Source: Onchidella celtica
Taxonomy: Eukaryota > Mollusca > Gastropoda > Systellommatophora > Onchidiidae
Assembly: GCA_963931925.1 (NCBI GenBank)
Contig: OZ007579.1
Location: forward strand, 48,770,771 to 48,834,770
Reading direction: 5' to 3'
DNA length: 64,000 nucleotides
Position 1 is the first letter of the stretch. Each line of letters opens with the position of its first letter. A program made the translations under genes and the position numbers. Positions 34,443-45,911 of this stretch are shown here, piece after piece. A model generated the notes under the pieces. It made no database searches. It was not told where the DNA came from and saw only the letters and a list, made by a program, of their open reading frames with translations.

Positions 34443-37011
34443 TACACCTCGTTTCTGAGGATGGATCTGTGACATTTTGAAGTGCTTTCGGAACTTGTAA
34501 CACCTCTCATCAAGTGACAGAATACGCATATGAGGGAAGCAATACCCCCTGGAGAGCGATTGGCACTGACTCTGAGTTTTTTGGCCTCAGGTAAACACTC
34601 AATGTATGTGGCTGCCGAATGCAGTTTGATTTAGTCCCTGTTTGTTAATTTGTTCGTGTAAATAATGATATGACATTAAGAGTATAGTCATAATCATAAA
34701 TTGTTGTTGCAAAATATCTGATTATTGCTTCAGTTTCATCCATGTTTCTGTTGTTTTTCTGCAGGCAGCAAGTTTTGCAATCTGCAATATTTATACAGGA
34801 TTCCTCCATGTACCATTTCCAGGATAGTGCATGAAATATGTATTGCAATCTTTGATGTCCTAAAAGAGAAGTATCTTCCGGTATGTGGTTCTGATGTGAA
34901 GGGCATATCTTTTACTTTTTAGAAATAAAATTATCAGAAAATACACTCTCAGTAGTATCAAGTAATACTTTTTAGCACTTCTACTTGAAATAATTATGTT
35001 TGTCAATAAGCCTTGCTATAATAATGTTTTTAGTTTATTGAATGTTATTTTTTTTTATATATTGTATAAAATGCAATGGTAGAGGGAAAATGACATCAGT
35101 TTCACTTTATTGTAAGCTACCATTTACCATAATATTCCCAAGAGATAACATGTATGCCAAATAATACTACTAACAATAACAGTGTGTCTTGTCACATGAT
35201 ACTCACACTCACAGACCATCAACATCAAAATTGAGAAAGGTAAGAAAAAGAAAGGAAAGGAGACTGGCAGAGAAAATTGCAAAAAAAAGAAACAACAACA
35301 AACAAATGTAGCCAGGAAACAAAATGACTCAAATAGCAATCTTGTCACTGTTCAATTTTTAATTTTATTGCTCAGCATCATCAGCTGTGTAGTCTAGCAG
35401 AAGCTTTGTAATTTCTCTTCTTAATGCCATGGCCTTTCGTTGGTCCATGGCATCAAGTTGGACACACATATCCATTGCAAAATGATAATGTCTGGAGGAC
35501 TTATTCTGTGCCCTCTGCTGCCTTTTCTGGTAAATATCTTTTAAAATTTCAGTCGGGAGAAGGCTCCCGCTGCCTTTTTCTTGTCTTGCCTGGAGTAGCT
35601 GCTCCCTCACCAGTCGTCTCCATATTTAAAATTTCAGTCGGGAGAAGGCTCCCGCTGCCTTTTTCTTGTCTTGCCTGGAGTAGCTGCTCCCTCACCAGTC
35701 GTCTCCATATTTAAAATTTCAGTCGGGAGAAGGCTCCCGCTGCCTTTTTCTTGTCTTGCCTGGAGTAGCTGCTCCCTCACCAGTCGTCTCCAGATTTAAA
35801 ATTTCAGTCGGGAGAAGGCTCCCGCTGCCTTTTTCTTGTCTTGCCTGGAGTAGCTGCTCCCTCACCAGTTCGTCTCCATATTTAAAATGCGCCCCTCCTC
35901 ATTGGTGATGGTTATCGTAGACACTTATGTCCCCTTCAAAAAGGAGTGGGGATGACTCCACAGGTGAGGGTTCACTCTCTCCCAAATTCAAAGACAGACT
36001 GTCTTGTAGTGTCGATTGTGTGTCTTGGATAGCTTGACGTGGTGGGATTTTGTGCAGGGGGCTGGAAATAGAAAGTCATCCATTCTTAATGTTTGGCTTG
36101 AATGAAATAATACATTGTAGATCTAATATGGTTAGCTTTGAAAAAAAAAAAAAAAAACACCCACAACAATAAAAATACAATTTATTACACTATACAGTGT
36201 ATATATTCTTTATCCACAGACTCCGCGGACAGAAGAAGACTGGCAGAGAATTGCTGAAGGCTTTGAGAGGAGGTGGAACTTTCCCAACTGTTTAGGGGCC
36301 ATTGAAGGGAAACATATTGCTCTGAAGGCACCAACAGGACAAGGTTCTGTCTTCTATAATTACAAACATTTTCATAGTATTATTCTGTTGGCACTGGTTG
36401 ACAGCAGTTATAAATTTATTTATGTGGATGTGGGGGCCAATGGCAGATCGGGGGATGCTGGCGTCTTCAGGGACTCACCACTCTTCAAACGACTGGAAAC
36501 TGGGACCCTACATGTTCCTCCTGCCAAGCCCCTCCCAGGGACTGACTGTCCGTCACCGTTTGTAATTGTGGGTGATGATGCATTCCCACTTAAACCCTAT
36601 TTGCTGAAACCTTTTCCCGTGAGGTATGATGTACCACAACAGGAAAGAGAAAGGAGACGCATCTTTGACTACAGGCTATCAAGAGCGCACTGCTGCGCAG
36701 AAAATGCATTTGGCATCATGGTGCAGCGGTTTGCAGTCTTTCAAACGACCATTTTACTGGGCCCTGAAAAGGCAACAAATGTAACATTGGCAGCCCTTGC
36801 CCTTCATAATTATCTGATGAAGGAAATGGATATGGCTTATTCAACAGGAATAGACCATAAGCTTAATGATAATAATTTAAGATGCATACAAAGTCAACGT
36901 AGAAACAGGAGTGGGGCTGATGCAAGAGGTGTGAGAGAGATTTTTTCCAATTATATCAACAGTGTTGGCAGTGTGCAATGGCAGTTTAACCTTCCCTCAA
37001 AGAATAAATAA
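34443..37011 (+). pseudogene. Harbinger DDE transposase, exons after the LTR array (HARBI1-like)
   Basis: Three exons are inferred: to 34590 (donor CTCAG/GTAAAC), 34765-34880 (acceptor TTTTTCTGCAG, donor CTTCCG/GTATGTGG) and 36220-37011. Exon 1 reads SFLRMDL, stop, HFEVLSELVTPLIK, stop, QNTHMREAIPPGERLAL; both stops are TGA, consistent with CGA decay. Exon 2 has LQYLYRIPPCTISRIV. Exon 3 is open for 263 codons and holds the DDE core: LGAIEGKHIALKAP, where the first catalytic Asp is Glu; VGDDAFPL (second Asp); CCAENAFGIMVQRF (Glu); and ALHNYL. Its usual job is cut-and-paste of PIF/Harbinger DNA in the nucleus. Stops and the E substitution mean that it is inactive. Confidence 0.9.
35541..35881. 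repeat. 85-bp tandem repeat, four copies, inside the MADF exon
   Basis: TTAAAATTTCAGTCGGGAGA starts at 35541, 35626, 35711 and 35796, an exact 85-bp period, and the next boundary is at 35882 after one inserted T. Units differ by one or two bases. Each contains the hairpin GGGAGAAGGCTCCC. Since 85 is not a multiple of three, each added copy changes the reading frame of the minus-strand gene. Confidence 0.95.
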
Positions 37012-37950
37012 ATTTTCTTCTGCCCACATTTACATGTCTAGTATATCTTTTCGGGACTGCTAAATTGCCTTGTGTGTGCAAATGTAAGCATGCCAAAAAG
37101 TCAAGTGTTTGTTTTTTTTTTTTTGCTTTAAATTGTTTTTTTTCAAGTAATAAAATGGTGAACTTCATATTCTTAACAAATTGTCCCAAGACAGTGAGTT
37201 ATTTCTATTTTTCTATTTTAATCCTTTGCCACTCTATGTCCTGTATTAAGTTCTGTATAATGTATTAAAAACTATACTAATTTGTACAAAGTTGGTTGTT
37301 GTTTGTGAATCTCCAAAAATTATTTTATATCAAGGGTCCAGATTACTGTTTACCAAAATCACAGCGTTAAATTACAATACATTAAATACCAATACATGAC
37401 AATAATGACACACATCCAGACCATGGGACTAGATCTAGATAACATAGTTTATATCCAGTTCCCAAACTCATTAAATTTGATAACATACATGACGTACTAA
37501 CTTAACCACAATAACCAAAATAAAAATAAAGTCTGTCAGAATTAGCAACTTTCATTACACGTTTTGAAAACAAAGGCCCAAAGAAAAAAATTAAAAGAGA
37601 AAACTAAAGATACCTCATTGATTTTTTTTTTCAAAAGCCACACATTTGGGGGTTTCATGTTCAACTATATGATAGCTCCAATAAACAAATTAGAATTTAT
37701 TTCACTCCTTTGTTTCAGTTAAATATGAACTAAAATCTCTCAGTGAAAAATGAAATACATACGACAGAGAAGTGTCGTTTAAGTTTAATCTTAGTAAAGT
37801 CATCACACAAATTGGTATTGTTCTAGCTAGAACCACGTTAATAAAGATTTGGTATCACAAATAAACAATGGATTTGCTGAACATCACATTAGCGCTGACG
37901 ACATCGAAAGCACGCACCATTCAGGTGGAGCAAAAAACATTCTGAATCAA
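37012..37950. other. Harbinger intergenic/intron sequence
   Basis: Between the transposase stop and MADF exon 2 lies AT-rich DNA, which belongs to the 3' flank of the transposase and an intron of the minus-strand gene. No other feature was seen. Confidence 0.5.
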
Positions 37951-39167
37951 TGCTACTTACAATACATTTAAATTATTTAGACCGCTCCTGATTGACACAT
38001 GTGGCTCAAGAAAATGCAGTTTGCTGAACCACCTCCACTTCGGCACATGAACATCGGCAGTTCCGGCTCCACTTCTTTTGCTGTCACGAACAGCCCTCAG
38101 CTCTTTTGTAAATGTACTGCGAAGTTGCTTTATTCGCTCTTTTATTGACTTGACAGCATCTCCTGTAACGATAATACACAAGAATATAATGAGGTTTATG
38201 TGCCGAGTTATTTATTGAAAAGTTTAAAAACTTAAAGCAGTTGCATCTTCATTCCTACACTTTTAAGAAAAATATTACTTGATGGAATAACCCAGCCTTG
38301 GATGGGATAGACGTTTATAAATACATGAACTCCTTCTCCTGGGGCGGTGGATGGTCAATCTGTCCATCTGGTGATCTGCTGAAAGAGCCCCAATAGTTGT
38401 TTATGCTTTTGTTTACTGGATGGAGCTATACTGTATCAGCAAAGCAGTGGGATCGTAGCACAGCACAAGTCACACGAAGTAGGTAGTTACGAGAATGATT
38501 GTCCAACACTCGTGTATTCCTGCTAGATGATAGTAGATCTATCCAGTAACTAGATCTAGATCTAGTGCTCGTCTCTACTAGTACTACTACTACTACTAGT
38601 CATGATACGGGGTCAAAACCATTTAAAAAAGCACTTAATTACACTCTTCACTGAAGAACAATGCATAATTCATACTTAGGCAATCAGTCATACCCACAAA
38701 TACAATACTGTAATGACAATTCTAACACAACCAAAGTCACTCCCGAAAACTAAGACAGTCCGAAAACTGACACAGATAGGTGCTGCCTAATTCATGATTG
38801 ATGTATGAACTTACCGTTTTCTTCTAGCCCAAGAGCTCTTGCAATAGTTCCAGGGCCGCATTCCTGGCATCTTTATTCTGATAATTAGAAGATTTTGTGT
38901 CCCATAAGACTGGTTCATATTCGAACAAATAGATGAAGTTCTCCGTCACTGTTAGCCTCAGCGCCATTTTAAAGCTGGGTCAAGGATTCCGAAATCAGAA
39001 CAGAAAATAGAAACAGTTCTATTTTCGAATTCGGAGGGGAAATCAGAACAGAAAGCAGAAAGCACGCAGTTTCGTTCTGATTTTGTAATTGTGTAAACGC
39101 AGCGGACTTTCTGCAAAGTTTTGAGGGGAAATCAGAATTCTGATATCGTAATAGTGGACACAGGCCT

Positions 39168-40373
39168 TAAGGAGCATATCAAAAGTTTTCCAAGTGTACC
39201 ATCACATTGTCGAAAGACAACGGACAGACAATACCTTGATCCAAGCTTGGCCATTACCACCATACACAAAGAAAAGTGTGAAGCCGATGGAATTCCTTGT
39301 ACCAAAGAGTCTATGTATAAACATAATTATCTTTTACAGAGATTTTAAGATTTTTTTTCACCAACCTAAAAAAGAGCAGTGTAATGAGTGTCAGTCATAT
39401 AAAATCCAAAGTAATCCAAGTGCTGAAGAGATTACCGAACATGAGATAGCCTTCGCCGAAAGGACACTGCAAGAAGCTATAAAGATAACTTGAAGCAAGC
39501 TGCCTTACAAGATCCCAAGATATCAGCAGAATGACCTACAACAGGTTCTTCATTTCCCTCATGGTCAAACATCAAGTTTTTACTATAAGCGGAAACCAGA
39601 CCATCTGTGGTTTAGCAACGAGTGATGCTTTCTGTCACATCTGGCCAGAAACTGTATCTGAGCGAGGAGCAGACCGGATCGCTTCTTGCATTTTAAGTTT
39701 CATCGAGGTGCAAACTCAGAAGGGCATTGCAAACATTCATGCGATTTCCGACAACTGTACGGATCAAAATAGAAACAGGTACATGGCAACCATGCTTTGG
39801 CATGCGCTCAAGAAGAAATAGAACACCGTTGTCTCGAAAGGGGTCATAGGGGGCCTACCTAGAACGAAAATGATTCAGTACACCCAGTCATTGCCAGAAC
39901 TGTCGAAAATATCCCCATCTAAAACACCCGAACAGTGGTCAACTTTGATTCGTGGAACTCGTCGTGGTAAACACACATATATCGTGAAAGACAAGACAGA
40001 AGGTGACTTTTACGATTTCAAGAAACGTTCAGCTGCCATCAAAAACTTCGACAAAGATGACAACGGAGACAGGGTGCAATGGATAAAAATAAAATGTCTC
40101 AATATTGAAAGATTAGACCAGAATGCGCTGATAATCAAGTATAATTACGCTGAGGAACCAGTGAAAATTGACTTATTGCGTGGCAAGAGGAAATGTGAAC
40201 AAATCGAGATTGAGTTGGAAAAACTGCAAGAGAAAACAGGAATAACAGAGACTAAGAAAGCAGATTTGGTTTCTTTGTGCAGAATGGGACTGATTCCAAC
40301 TGCATATCACAATTTCTTTAAGCAGCTTCTAACAGTGGTAGCCCAGCATGAAGAATCAACAGAGAATACATAA
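39168..40373 (+). pseudogene. C-terminal part of the DUF7869-like transposase-type gene (right of Harbinger)
   Basis: Reading resumes from the TAA duplication as KEHIKSFPSVPSHCRK and RQYLDPSLAI, then after a shift FFHQPKKEQCNECQSYK (a Cys pair typical of the family), DLQQVLHFPHGQTSSFYYK, another shift, HIWPETVSERGADRIASCIL, AISDNCTDQNRNRYMATML, then from 39870 VQWIKIKCLNIERL and KKADLVSLCRMGLIPTAYHN, with a stop at 40371. The SDNC..QNRN motif is the best conserved mark and may be a DDE-type active-site residue. Frame shifts near 39345, 39500, 39600 and 39820 disable it. The whole protein would be about 450 residues. The host transposon's own ends were not found. Confidence 0.7.
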
Positions 40374-41570
40374 CACATTCACCCCTGGTATCCATTTTCA
40401 GCTGTCTGTTGATTCTATAATGTTTATCAAACTGAAAATGTTCTTCACAGCAATCTTGCATCAGGTTCTTGCAAAATGCAGTGTACCTCATGTCAGTGTC
40501 CTTCATTTATTTAATTCCCTTGACTTAATGTTAAAAGATTTGAGCCAAGAGAGTCACTATCTTTTAAAACATGCACATCCATCAAAAGGTGGGCAGTTAA
40601 TCTTATTCAGGTAATTCAGACCATTTGGTTTGTTTTCATTTTTGTAAATGGACAAATTTATTGCTCCTGTGTAAACATGATGAGAGACAAGATTCTTTGT
40701 TTGTTTTACACAATTTAATAATTTATTTTGAACCAGTGCAATGGGTGCATATTTCAGAAGCCTAGAGAATCAAAAATTCAATTTTATTTGGTACAAGTGG
40801 CCACCCTCCACTGAGCCGTCTGTTTTATAAAAATGTGTCGATAATGGTCGATGACTTTATCATGTAATTTCCTTTACACAGTTACCGCCGCAGTGGATAC
40901 TCGGAATAGATTGTTCATGTCATACAATGGCAAACCACTATGCAGCCATTGCATTGATTAATTTACTTCACGCAGTAAGTTTCCTCTGATTTATTTTCTC
41001 CAGACTGAACTTTCAAAACGAGATGGGATGAAAGTTGTTGAGTGCTATTTTTATTTCAAAATGAATCATTATAGTGTCATTCCATAGGCAATAAAACCCT
41101 GTTTTACTTACTTTAAAGCCTTATTTTGTTCAGTGCCACATTCCTGTATGTTTCAAGTTTGCTTCACCTCTTCACGTTGATGTTTTAACAAATAAGGGCA
41201 ACAATCCTGTACAATGGATGATACCGGAAAGTTGCACTGAGAAATTTCAAGACACAATCCTGTATGTCGCATTTAGGCCATTTTCGCCAATACTATTATC
41301 TGTATGTTGAAGATCTGTTCATTGCGCAGTAACACATATATTAAAATACTTCCATACCAAATATTGGCACTTTCCGACCAAAAAATAATGTGTAAATGGT
41401 GAAGTTTTTTGCTTCTTCTGTAAAATTTTGAAAAAGTGAGTTACCGGGGTGTTGCATCACAGCGACGATTTGTTGATTTAGTTATTGGTTGTCGCCCCTG
41501 GCGTTGGCAGGGGAGACAAGTTTGCTAGTTGTGTCCCTGCTTAGTGGCGAGACTAGATAATTTTAGGCGG
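40374..41570. other. No gene recognised
   Basis: AT-rich DNA between the nested transposon cluster and the 40-bp repeat array. The open frame at 40348-40614 has no domain. Confidence 0.45.
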
Positions 41571-41800
41571 CGTTTTTATGCACGGTCACGGAACGTGTAT
41601 AGTACAGCGGAGTTTTCATGCACGGTCACAGACCAGGTATAATACATTAGCGTTTTCGTGCACTGTCACGGGCCGTGTATAGTAAAGCAGTGTTTTTATG
41701 CACGGTCACTAACCGTACACAGTAAAGAGGCATTATTATGCACGGTAATGGACTGTGTATAGCACAGTGTCGTTTTTATGCACGGTCACTTTAATATTTT
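41571..41800. repeat. 40-bp tandem repeat, six copies
   Basis: GCACGGTCAC-like words start at 41580, 41620, 41660, 41700, 41740 and 41780, exactly 40 bp apart. The unit reads roughly TTTTTATGCACGGTCACGG, then ACCGTGTATAGTA and a variable part. CACGGT/ACCGTG make each unit partly palindromic. The motif occurs inverted once at about 52172-52187 (CCGTGCATAAAAACAC). It may be the extended terminal repeat of the MULE to its right. Confidence 0.9.
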
Positions 41801-43200
41801 TTTCCTACGAATCTATGCACAGCCTCCACCAATGGCTTTATCTTTACTGTTTTTGGCACAGCACCGTCGATACAAATTTAAACGATATTATTGTTAATTG
41901 TTATGATAATCAAACGTATGCACAGTTGTGGTTTCAGTCCCTGTATTGCTAGTTTACCGCATAGGCCTAATATCAGGAATCACAAAAGGTCTTGAAAACT
42001 AATTTTAAGAACGTGTCACATACCCACATCACAAAATTTAAGAACTTCTTATCATTGCACTCACCCAATGGTCGCAATAAGTTATACACGTATATAATTA
42101 TTTAAACAACCTAGGAAAATCTACAGGTGAAAAGTGAAGCACCAGTTTCTTTTCAAAACACTGAAAAAGATGTAAAAATTGTTTTCCCCCAAATTTAAGG
42201 TAGTCTTAGGTAACTGTTCTGTTCCACATTTTTGTTTTCAGAAAATTCAGGATTTGAAAAGCCTGGGGTTGTTAAAAAAATTGTATTAGATTTAGTCCCA
42301 TTTTCTCGGTTCTCTGAGCTAAAATCTGATGTACCCAAACTGCATGTATGTGCCCACTGGGATAGATTGCCCAGATTTATCCTTACTGCCATTGCTCAAT
42401 ATTTTGCAGCACCAGCAATATTTCTATTGGCCGCTGTTAAATTATGGGCACTTTTTCCCATCCACACCCCCTCTGCTAAAGCAACAAAAAAAAACAACAC
42501 CACTTTCCATAAACCATTTTGTCTCAAAAGATCCTATTGAATAAGTTTGTTTAACTTTTTTTCAGATGGCTATGAAATCTGTATGTCATGTCTCTAGGGT
42601 GTAGATTTATAAAATGAAACTTAACAGTAACTAAAAAATGGAGTTGAGGTGGTCTTATTTGTACCTTAAAATACTGAGAGATACCGCAATCTTCCAGTTT
42701 TCCACAATTTTGTGACATACAAAACAATGAAACAGAATGTCTCTAACTCACAAATTAAATGACAATATATGTACATAAAATAAGATTTATATAAGATACG
42801 TTGCATAACATTATTATCCTGTTGTCAGGAAATTTGTTGGGACATCCTCAATAACAGTACATTAAATACAATATCAAAAGCACACAGGTCTCTAACTCAT
42901 ACTGCATACATGCATTAATATTTATACTTACACAACATTACCAGCAAAAAAGGACACTACACGCTGTCAGAATAATAGATTTGGAAAACTCACAATAGCA
43001 TACCAAATTTGGAAACACTACTGCTTCAAATGACGGATGGCAAAAAAGATCGCATACAGTGCTCTCTGTTTGTTTTTAAATATAGTAATCGTCCACTAGA
43101 TTGGGATCAGACATTCTGATGTGATAGAACATCGGATGGGAACAGTCATTTAGAATTGATTTCAATTTCTGAATAACTCATCAAAGTTCATACATTCACT
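41801..43200. other. No gene recognised
   Basis: AT-rich DNA. The open frames at 41755-41952 and 42232-42544 lack any domain and the latter overlap each other in two frames; 42232 is a real ATG but nothing else supports it. Confidence 0.4.
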
Positions 43201-43329
43201 TTTACTTAGACAGCAAAGCGTTTTTTGATAATAGAAGTGCTAATTGTTCCTTCGTGCTCCTTTGCATCTCCACCCCGGGCTGTAATGAAAAATAGGATGA
43301 TACTTTGATAGTTGACTTTAAAAAATTCT

Positions 43330-43770
43330 GCTTGAGTGTTTTGTCTACATTAAATGATCTGTTTCCCCAGGAAGTACTTATGTTTGTTTGCCTTTGCGTG
43401 GACTGAGGTGATCTGAATGTGCCAATCGAGTTTGGAGTTGCCGTGCATTCCAAAATATTTACCGGTCAACTATCTCAACATTTTTATTACAGATTTTAAG
43501 CGGTGGAAGTAATGTGGCGTCTGTAAATTTTGTTCTGAAATCTATTACCAATTCCTTTTTTTTCTTCACATTTAATAGTAAAAACTTATCTGCACACCAT
43601 TGTGTACAACACTGTATAGTATTAGTACATTTAAATACGCATCCATCGAGTGGGCCAGAAATCATTTCTTGTATGGGATGATCATCTGCAAGTTTAGGGT
43701 GGTACAAGGTTTTAAAGAATACCTTCATTACAGTTATTGTAAACAAGACATAAATGCTTGTATATGTATA
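43330..43770 (-). pseudogene. Fragment of an L2/Rex1-like reverse transcriptase
   Basis: On the minus strand 43660-43460 gives a CTQWCADKFLLLNVKK then KELVIDFR, PLKICNKNVEIVDR, the segment after the RT YADD box in L2/CR1-group elements (W...N.L.LNV.KTKEMIVDFR). A shifted frame at 43440-43350 continues with FGMHGNSKLDWHI and KANKHKYFLGK, matching YLG..I..L.W..HI...KA....FL. Just before the first piece, LADDHPIQEM at about 43690 may keep the ADD of the active site. No other part is found. Confidence 0.7.
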
Positions 43771-44329
43771 TAATAATATAAGGGAACAATAAAAAAGAAA
43801 TAAGTAATCAAGCATGATAAAAATAAATGAAAAAAAGAAGAGGTCTTTGGATGTGATGCATATGTGTGATACATAATGAAATGTTCATATAGAAGGGCAA
43901 TTTAGTGGTGGTGGAATCACTGTTTGGCGTTAATTTTCACATTCTTTTTGTCTTTTGGTCCCTTGCAGCACAGGTGAAGAAACAAAGGCCATGAAACCCT
44001 GTTATTCTTAGAGTTAACATGTAAAACAAGAGTGAGAATGCAGTTTACAGTAGCTGCATTCAAAGGCCTATTAATGGCAGCCCTTGAGATTTTTGTATTG
44101 TGAAATCACACAAACAGGTCATGCAGAGGAGTGTCTTGGTGTTTAGGAAAACTCTGAATTTGCTGAATAGGCAGAGCTAAGCATGTCTGGGTTGTAGGGA
44201 TGAGATCCCCAACATTCAAACTGACATTAGTGACATGTTAATCTGAGATTTTATGGATTATGCTACAGCTTCATGCTGTCGTCTTATTTAATTGGTAGCA
44301 TAATCACACCCTTGAGTGTGGAATAATAC

Positions 44330-44681
44330 AGGTACTTTTGTTAAGCAGAGCAGTGATTTGGCAGAGGGGAAAACTGATTTGCAGGCAAAAAGTTGCAGGC
44401 AGCACTTGTCAATCAGTCATGTACTGTCTGTTTGTCCCACATTCTCCACAAAGGACTTGAATATCTGTAGCATCCTTTCCAATGTCTCTGCAGTCTCTTT
44501 CATCACAAAAGCAAACACAGCAGCCCAGATTTTCCCTGCAGCATCTTCAACTATTACTAGGTAGAAAGGGAATCCACTTCTGTTCTTCCCGTATGTGCCT
44601 GGTAATGAAAAATGAAGCCAAAGTTTCAGTCTGGAGAAGCATTTCAACTTTTAATTAGCAGGTCCATCTTTGTCATATTTG
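44330..44681 (-). pseudogene. MULE-domain transposase fragment (left of LTR element A)
   Basis: The frame 44647-44417 reads GTYGKNRSGFPFYLVIVEDA, GKIWAAVFAFVMKET and ETLERMLQIFKSF, which fits the MULE transposase domain (G-T-Y..N....P....V.D..G.....A.A.V..E). After a one-base shift near 44410 it goes on VFPSAKSLLCL, the usual ...FPsA...LC..H step. Related proteins are the ZSWIM-type MULE derivatives. Further exons lie beyond the LTR element to the right. Stops and shifts show decay. The MULE assignment is fairly firm, the sub-family is not. Confidence 0.65.
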
Positions 44682-44686
44682 TCCAT

Positions 44687-45911
44687 TGTCACGAGCAGAG
44701 TTAGGGTCTTGGGGATGTTACGACTGCACGAGAGGCAGCTAACTCACACTCGGACACAACCACACAAGAAAAGTACTAAATAACTAGAGCGTATAGATGT
44801 CAGGCCGGTCAGGCCATAGTTTACATAAATATTAATAACAAAACAAAAGACAATAGAGGTATATATTCAAACCAAAAACTCTAATTAATAACTTAACCAA
44901 TGATATTCATGTAGCTATGGAGGTACTGCAATCAATAGTAAATAGGTATATTATACGAAACTGGATATCAATTTAAAGTGACAGTTGAGTCGCCACTGGC
45001 CAGTCGCCAGGCAAACTCTCCATAAATCATATGGGCTTAAAGGTTAGGAGAGCCCAGTACGTTCAAAGCCTACAGAAGCACTCTTCGGCTTGTAGGTAAT
45101 TTAAGCAGTTGCCAAAAGACTATATTTTATGCACAATCACTATTCAATTCATCAACAATGTGCTATATTATTCCAATCATACTATGGCAATAGATCTATC
45201 ATACAGGACACTCGTGGTCGAGTGCCAGCTGGGGTTTCCTTAGTCTTCCTATGAGGCTGTAGTTCTCTCTCTATCTCCGATCTCTATTATACTTGAATAA
45301 TTAAGATATATTACCATTGCTCACGCCTACTGGGAGGCGCGAACATCAAAATAGCGCAGCGTGGGCTTTCAAAGGTCAGCCCACTCAGACCTTTCTTTCT
45401 AGAGCTCAGTCAGTCCGTTAGCAAGGACTTCTTAGTCTTCAGACCACACAGTTCAGGTACTGGCCAACCGGAGATACTTCACGAAACGATGCTTCTCTCG
45501 TCTGTATTCACCTAATCTGAACGTTACACGATGTTATATACTATCTAACTACCCAGCGTGCTAGTCCGCTGGCCCAATTAGTTCAGCTATCTCATAGGTC
45601 GAAACCTCCCACCATTTTAATTGTAGTAATACGTCTGCACTATTCTACCAGCCAGTTAACGTGCAAAAACTTGTCTAGTCATACTTAACAATGTCAACTG
45701 TCCCCACCTTGTTTCACCCCTACTCCATTACTTATTAATCACGAACATTAAAACCCACAAGCGTGAATCTAACAGTTTAACTTTACATTTATTTACTCAC
45801 CAACTATAATTCGCGAGGGCCGTTCAAGGCCACCAGCCAATTTCTCATGGCCCTGGTAAACAACAACAACTCACTCTCTGCGTGAGTTTTAACAATATCC
45901 GAATCATGACA
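44687..45911 (-). repeat. 3' LTR of element A
   Basis: Minus strand: starts TGTCATGATTCGG (45911) and ends GCTCGTGACA (44687). It is preceded by the purine tract at 45912-45926. 1225 bp, 16-20 bp shorter than the two solo LTRs of the same family. Confidence 0.95.

Larger units (their letters stand above)
35365..38967 (-). pseudogene. Harbinger accessory MADF DNA-binding protein
   Basis: Exon 1 (38967 to about 38812) starts MALRLTVTENFIYLFEYEP and, after a one-base shift, reads TIARALGLEENG up to donor GTAAGTTC. Exon 2 begins after an acceptor (TTATCGTTACAG, about 38169) with DAVKSIKERIKQLRSTFTKE and KWRWFSKLHFLEPHV, the rest of a MADF (Myb/SANT-like) domain. The last exon starts after TTTCTATTTCCAG (about 36060) and ends at 35365 with SSRHYHFAMDMCVQLDAM. 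Harbinger elements need such a protein for nuclear import and TIR binding. The last exon is broken by four 85-bp tandem copies and a stop, so it is a pseudogene. It converges with the transposase gene. Confidence 0.82.
25176..39167 (+). mobile_element. PIF/Harbinger transposon with nested LTR array
   Basis: The ends are a perfect 35-bp inverted repeat (25176-25210 and 39133-39167, beginning AGGCCTGTGTCCAC), flanked by the 3-bp duplication TAA (25173-25175 and 39168-39170), as expected for Harbinger (TWA target). Without the 8.9-kb LTR array the element is about 5.1 kb. It carries the two standard genes in convergent orientation: DDE transposase (+) and a MADF DNA-binding protein (-). Sub-terminal GAAATCAGAACAGAAA-like repeats (25220-25315, 38980-39130) may be binding sites. 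Both genes are damaged, yet the TIRs are perfect. Confidence 0.95.

Noticed and set aside
35541-35881. CRISPR-like regular array
   Set aside because: Whole 85-bp units are repeated without unique spacers, inside a eukaryotic transposon gene.
41571-41800. CRISPR-like 40-bp periodic array
   Set aside because: The repeats are partly palindromic and contiguous, with the variable part too similar between units to be spacers; the genome is eukaryotic.
42232-42540. 102-codon ATG open frame
   Set aside because: No domain; overlapped by another frame of similar length, and the sequence lies in decayed transposon surroundings.
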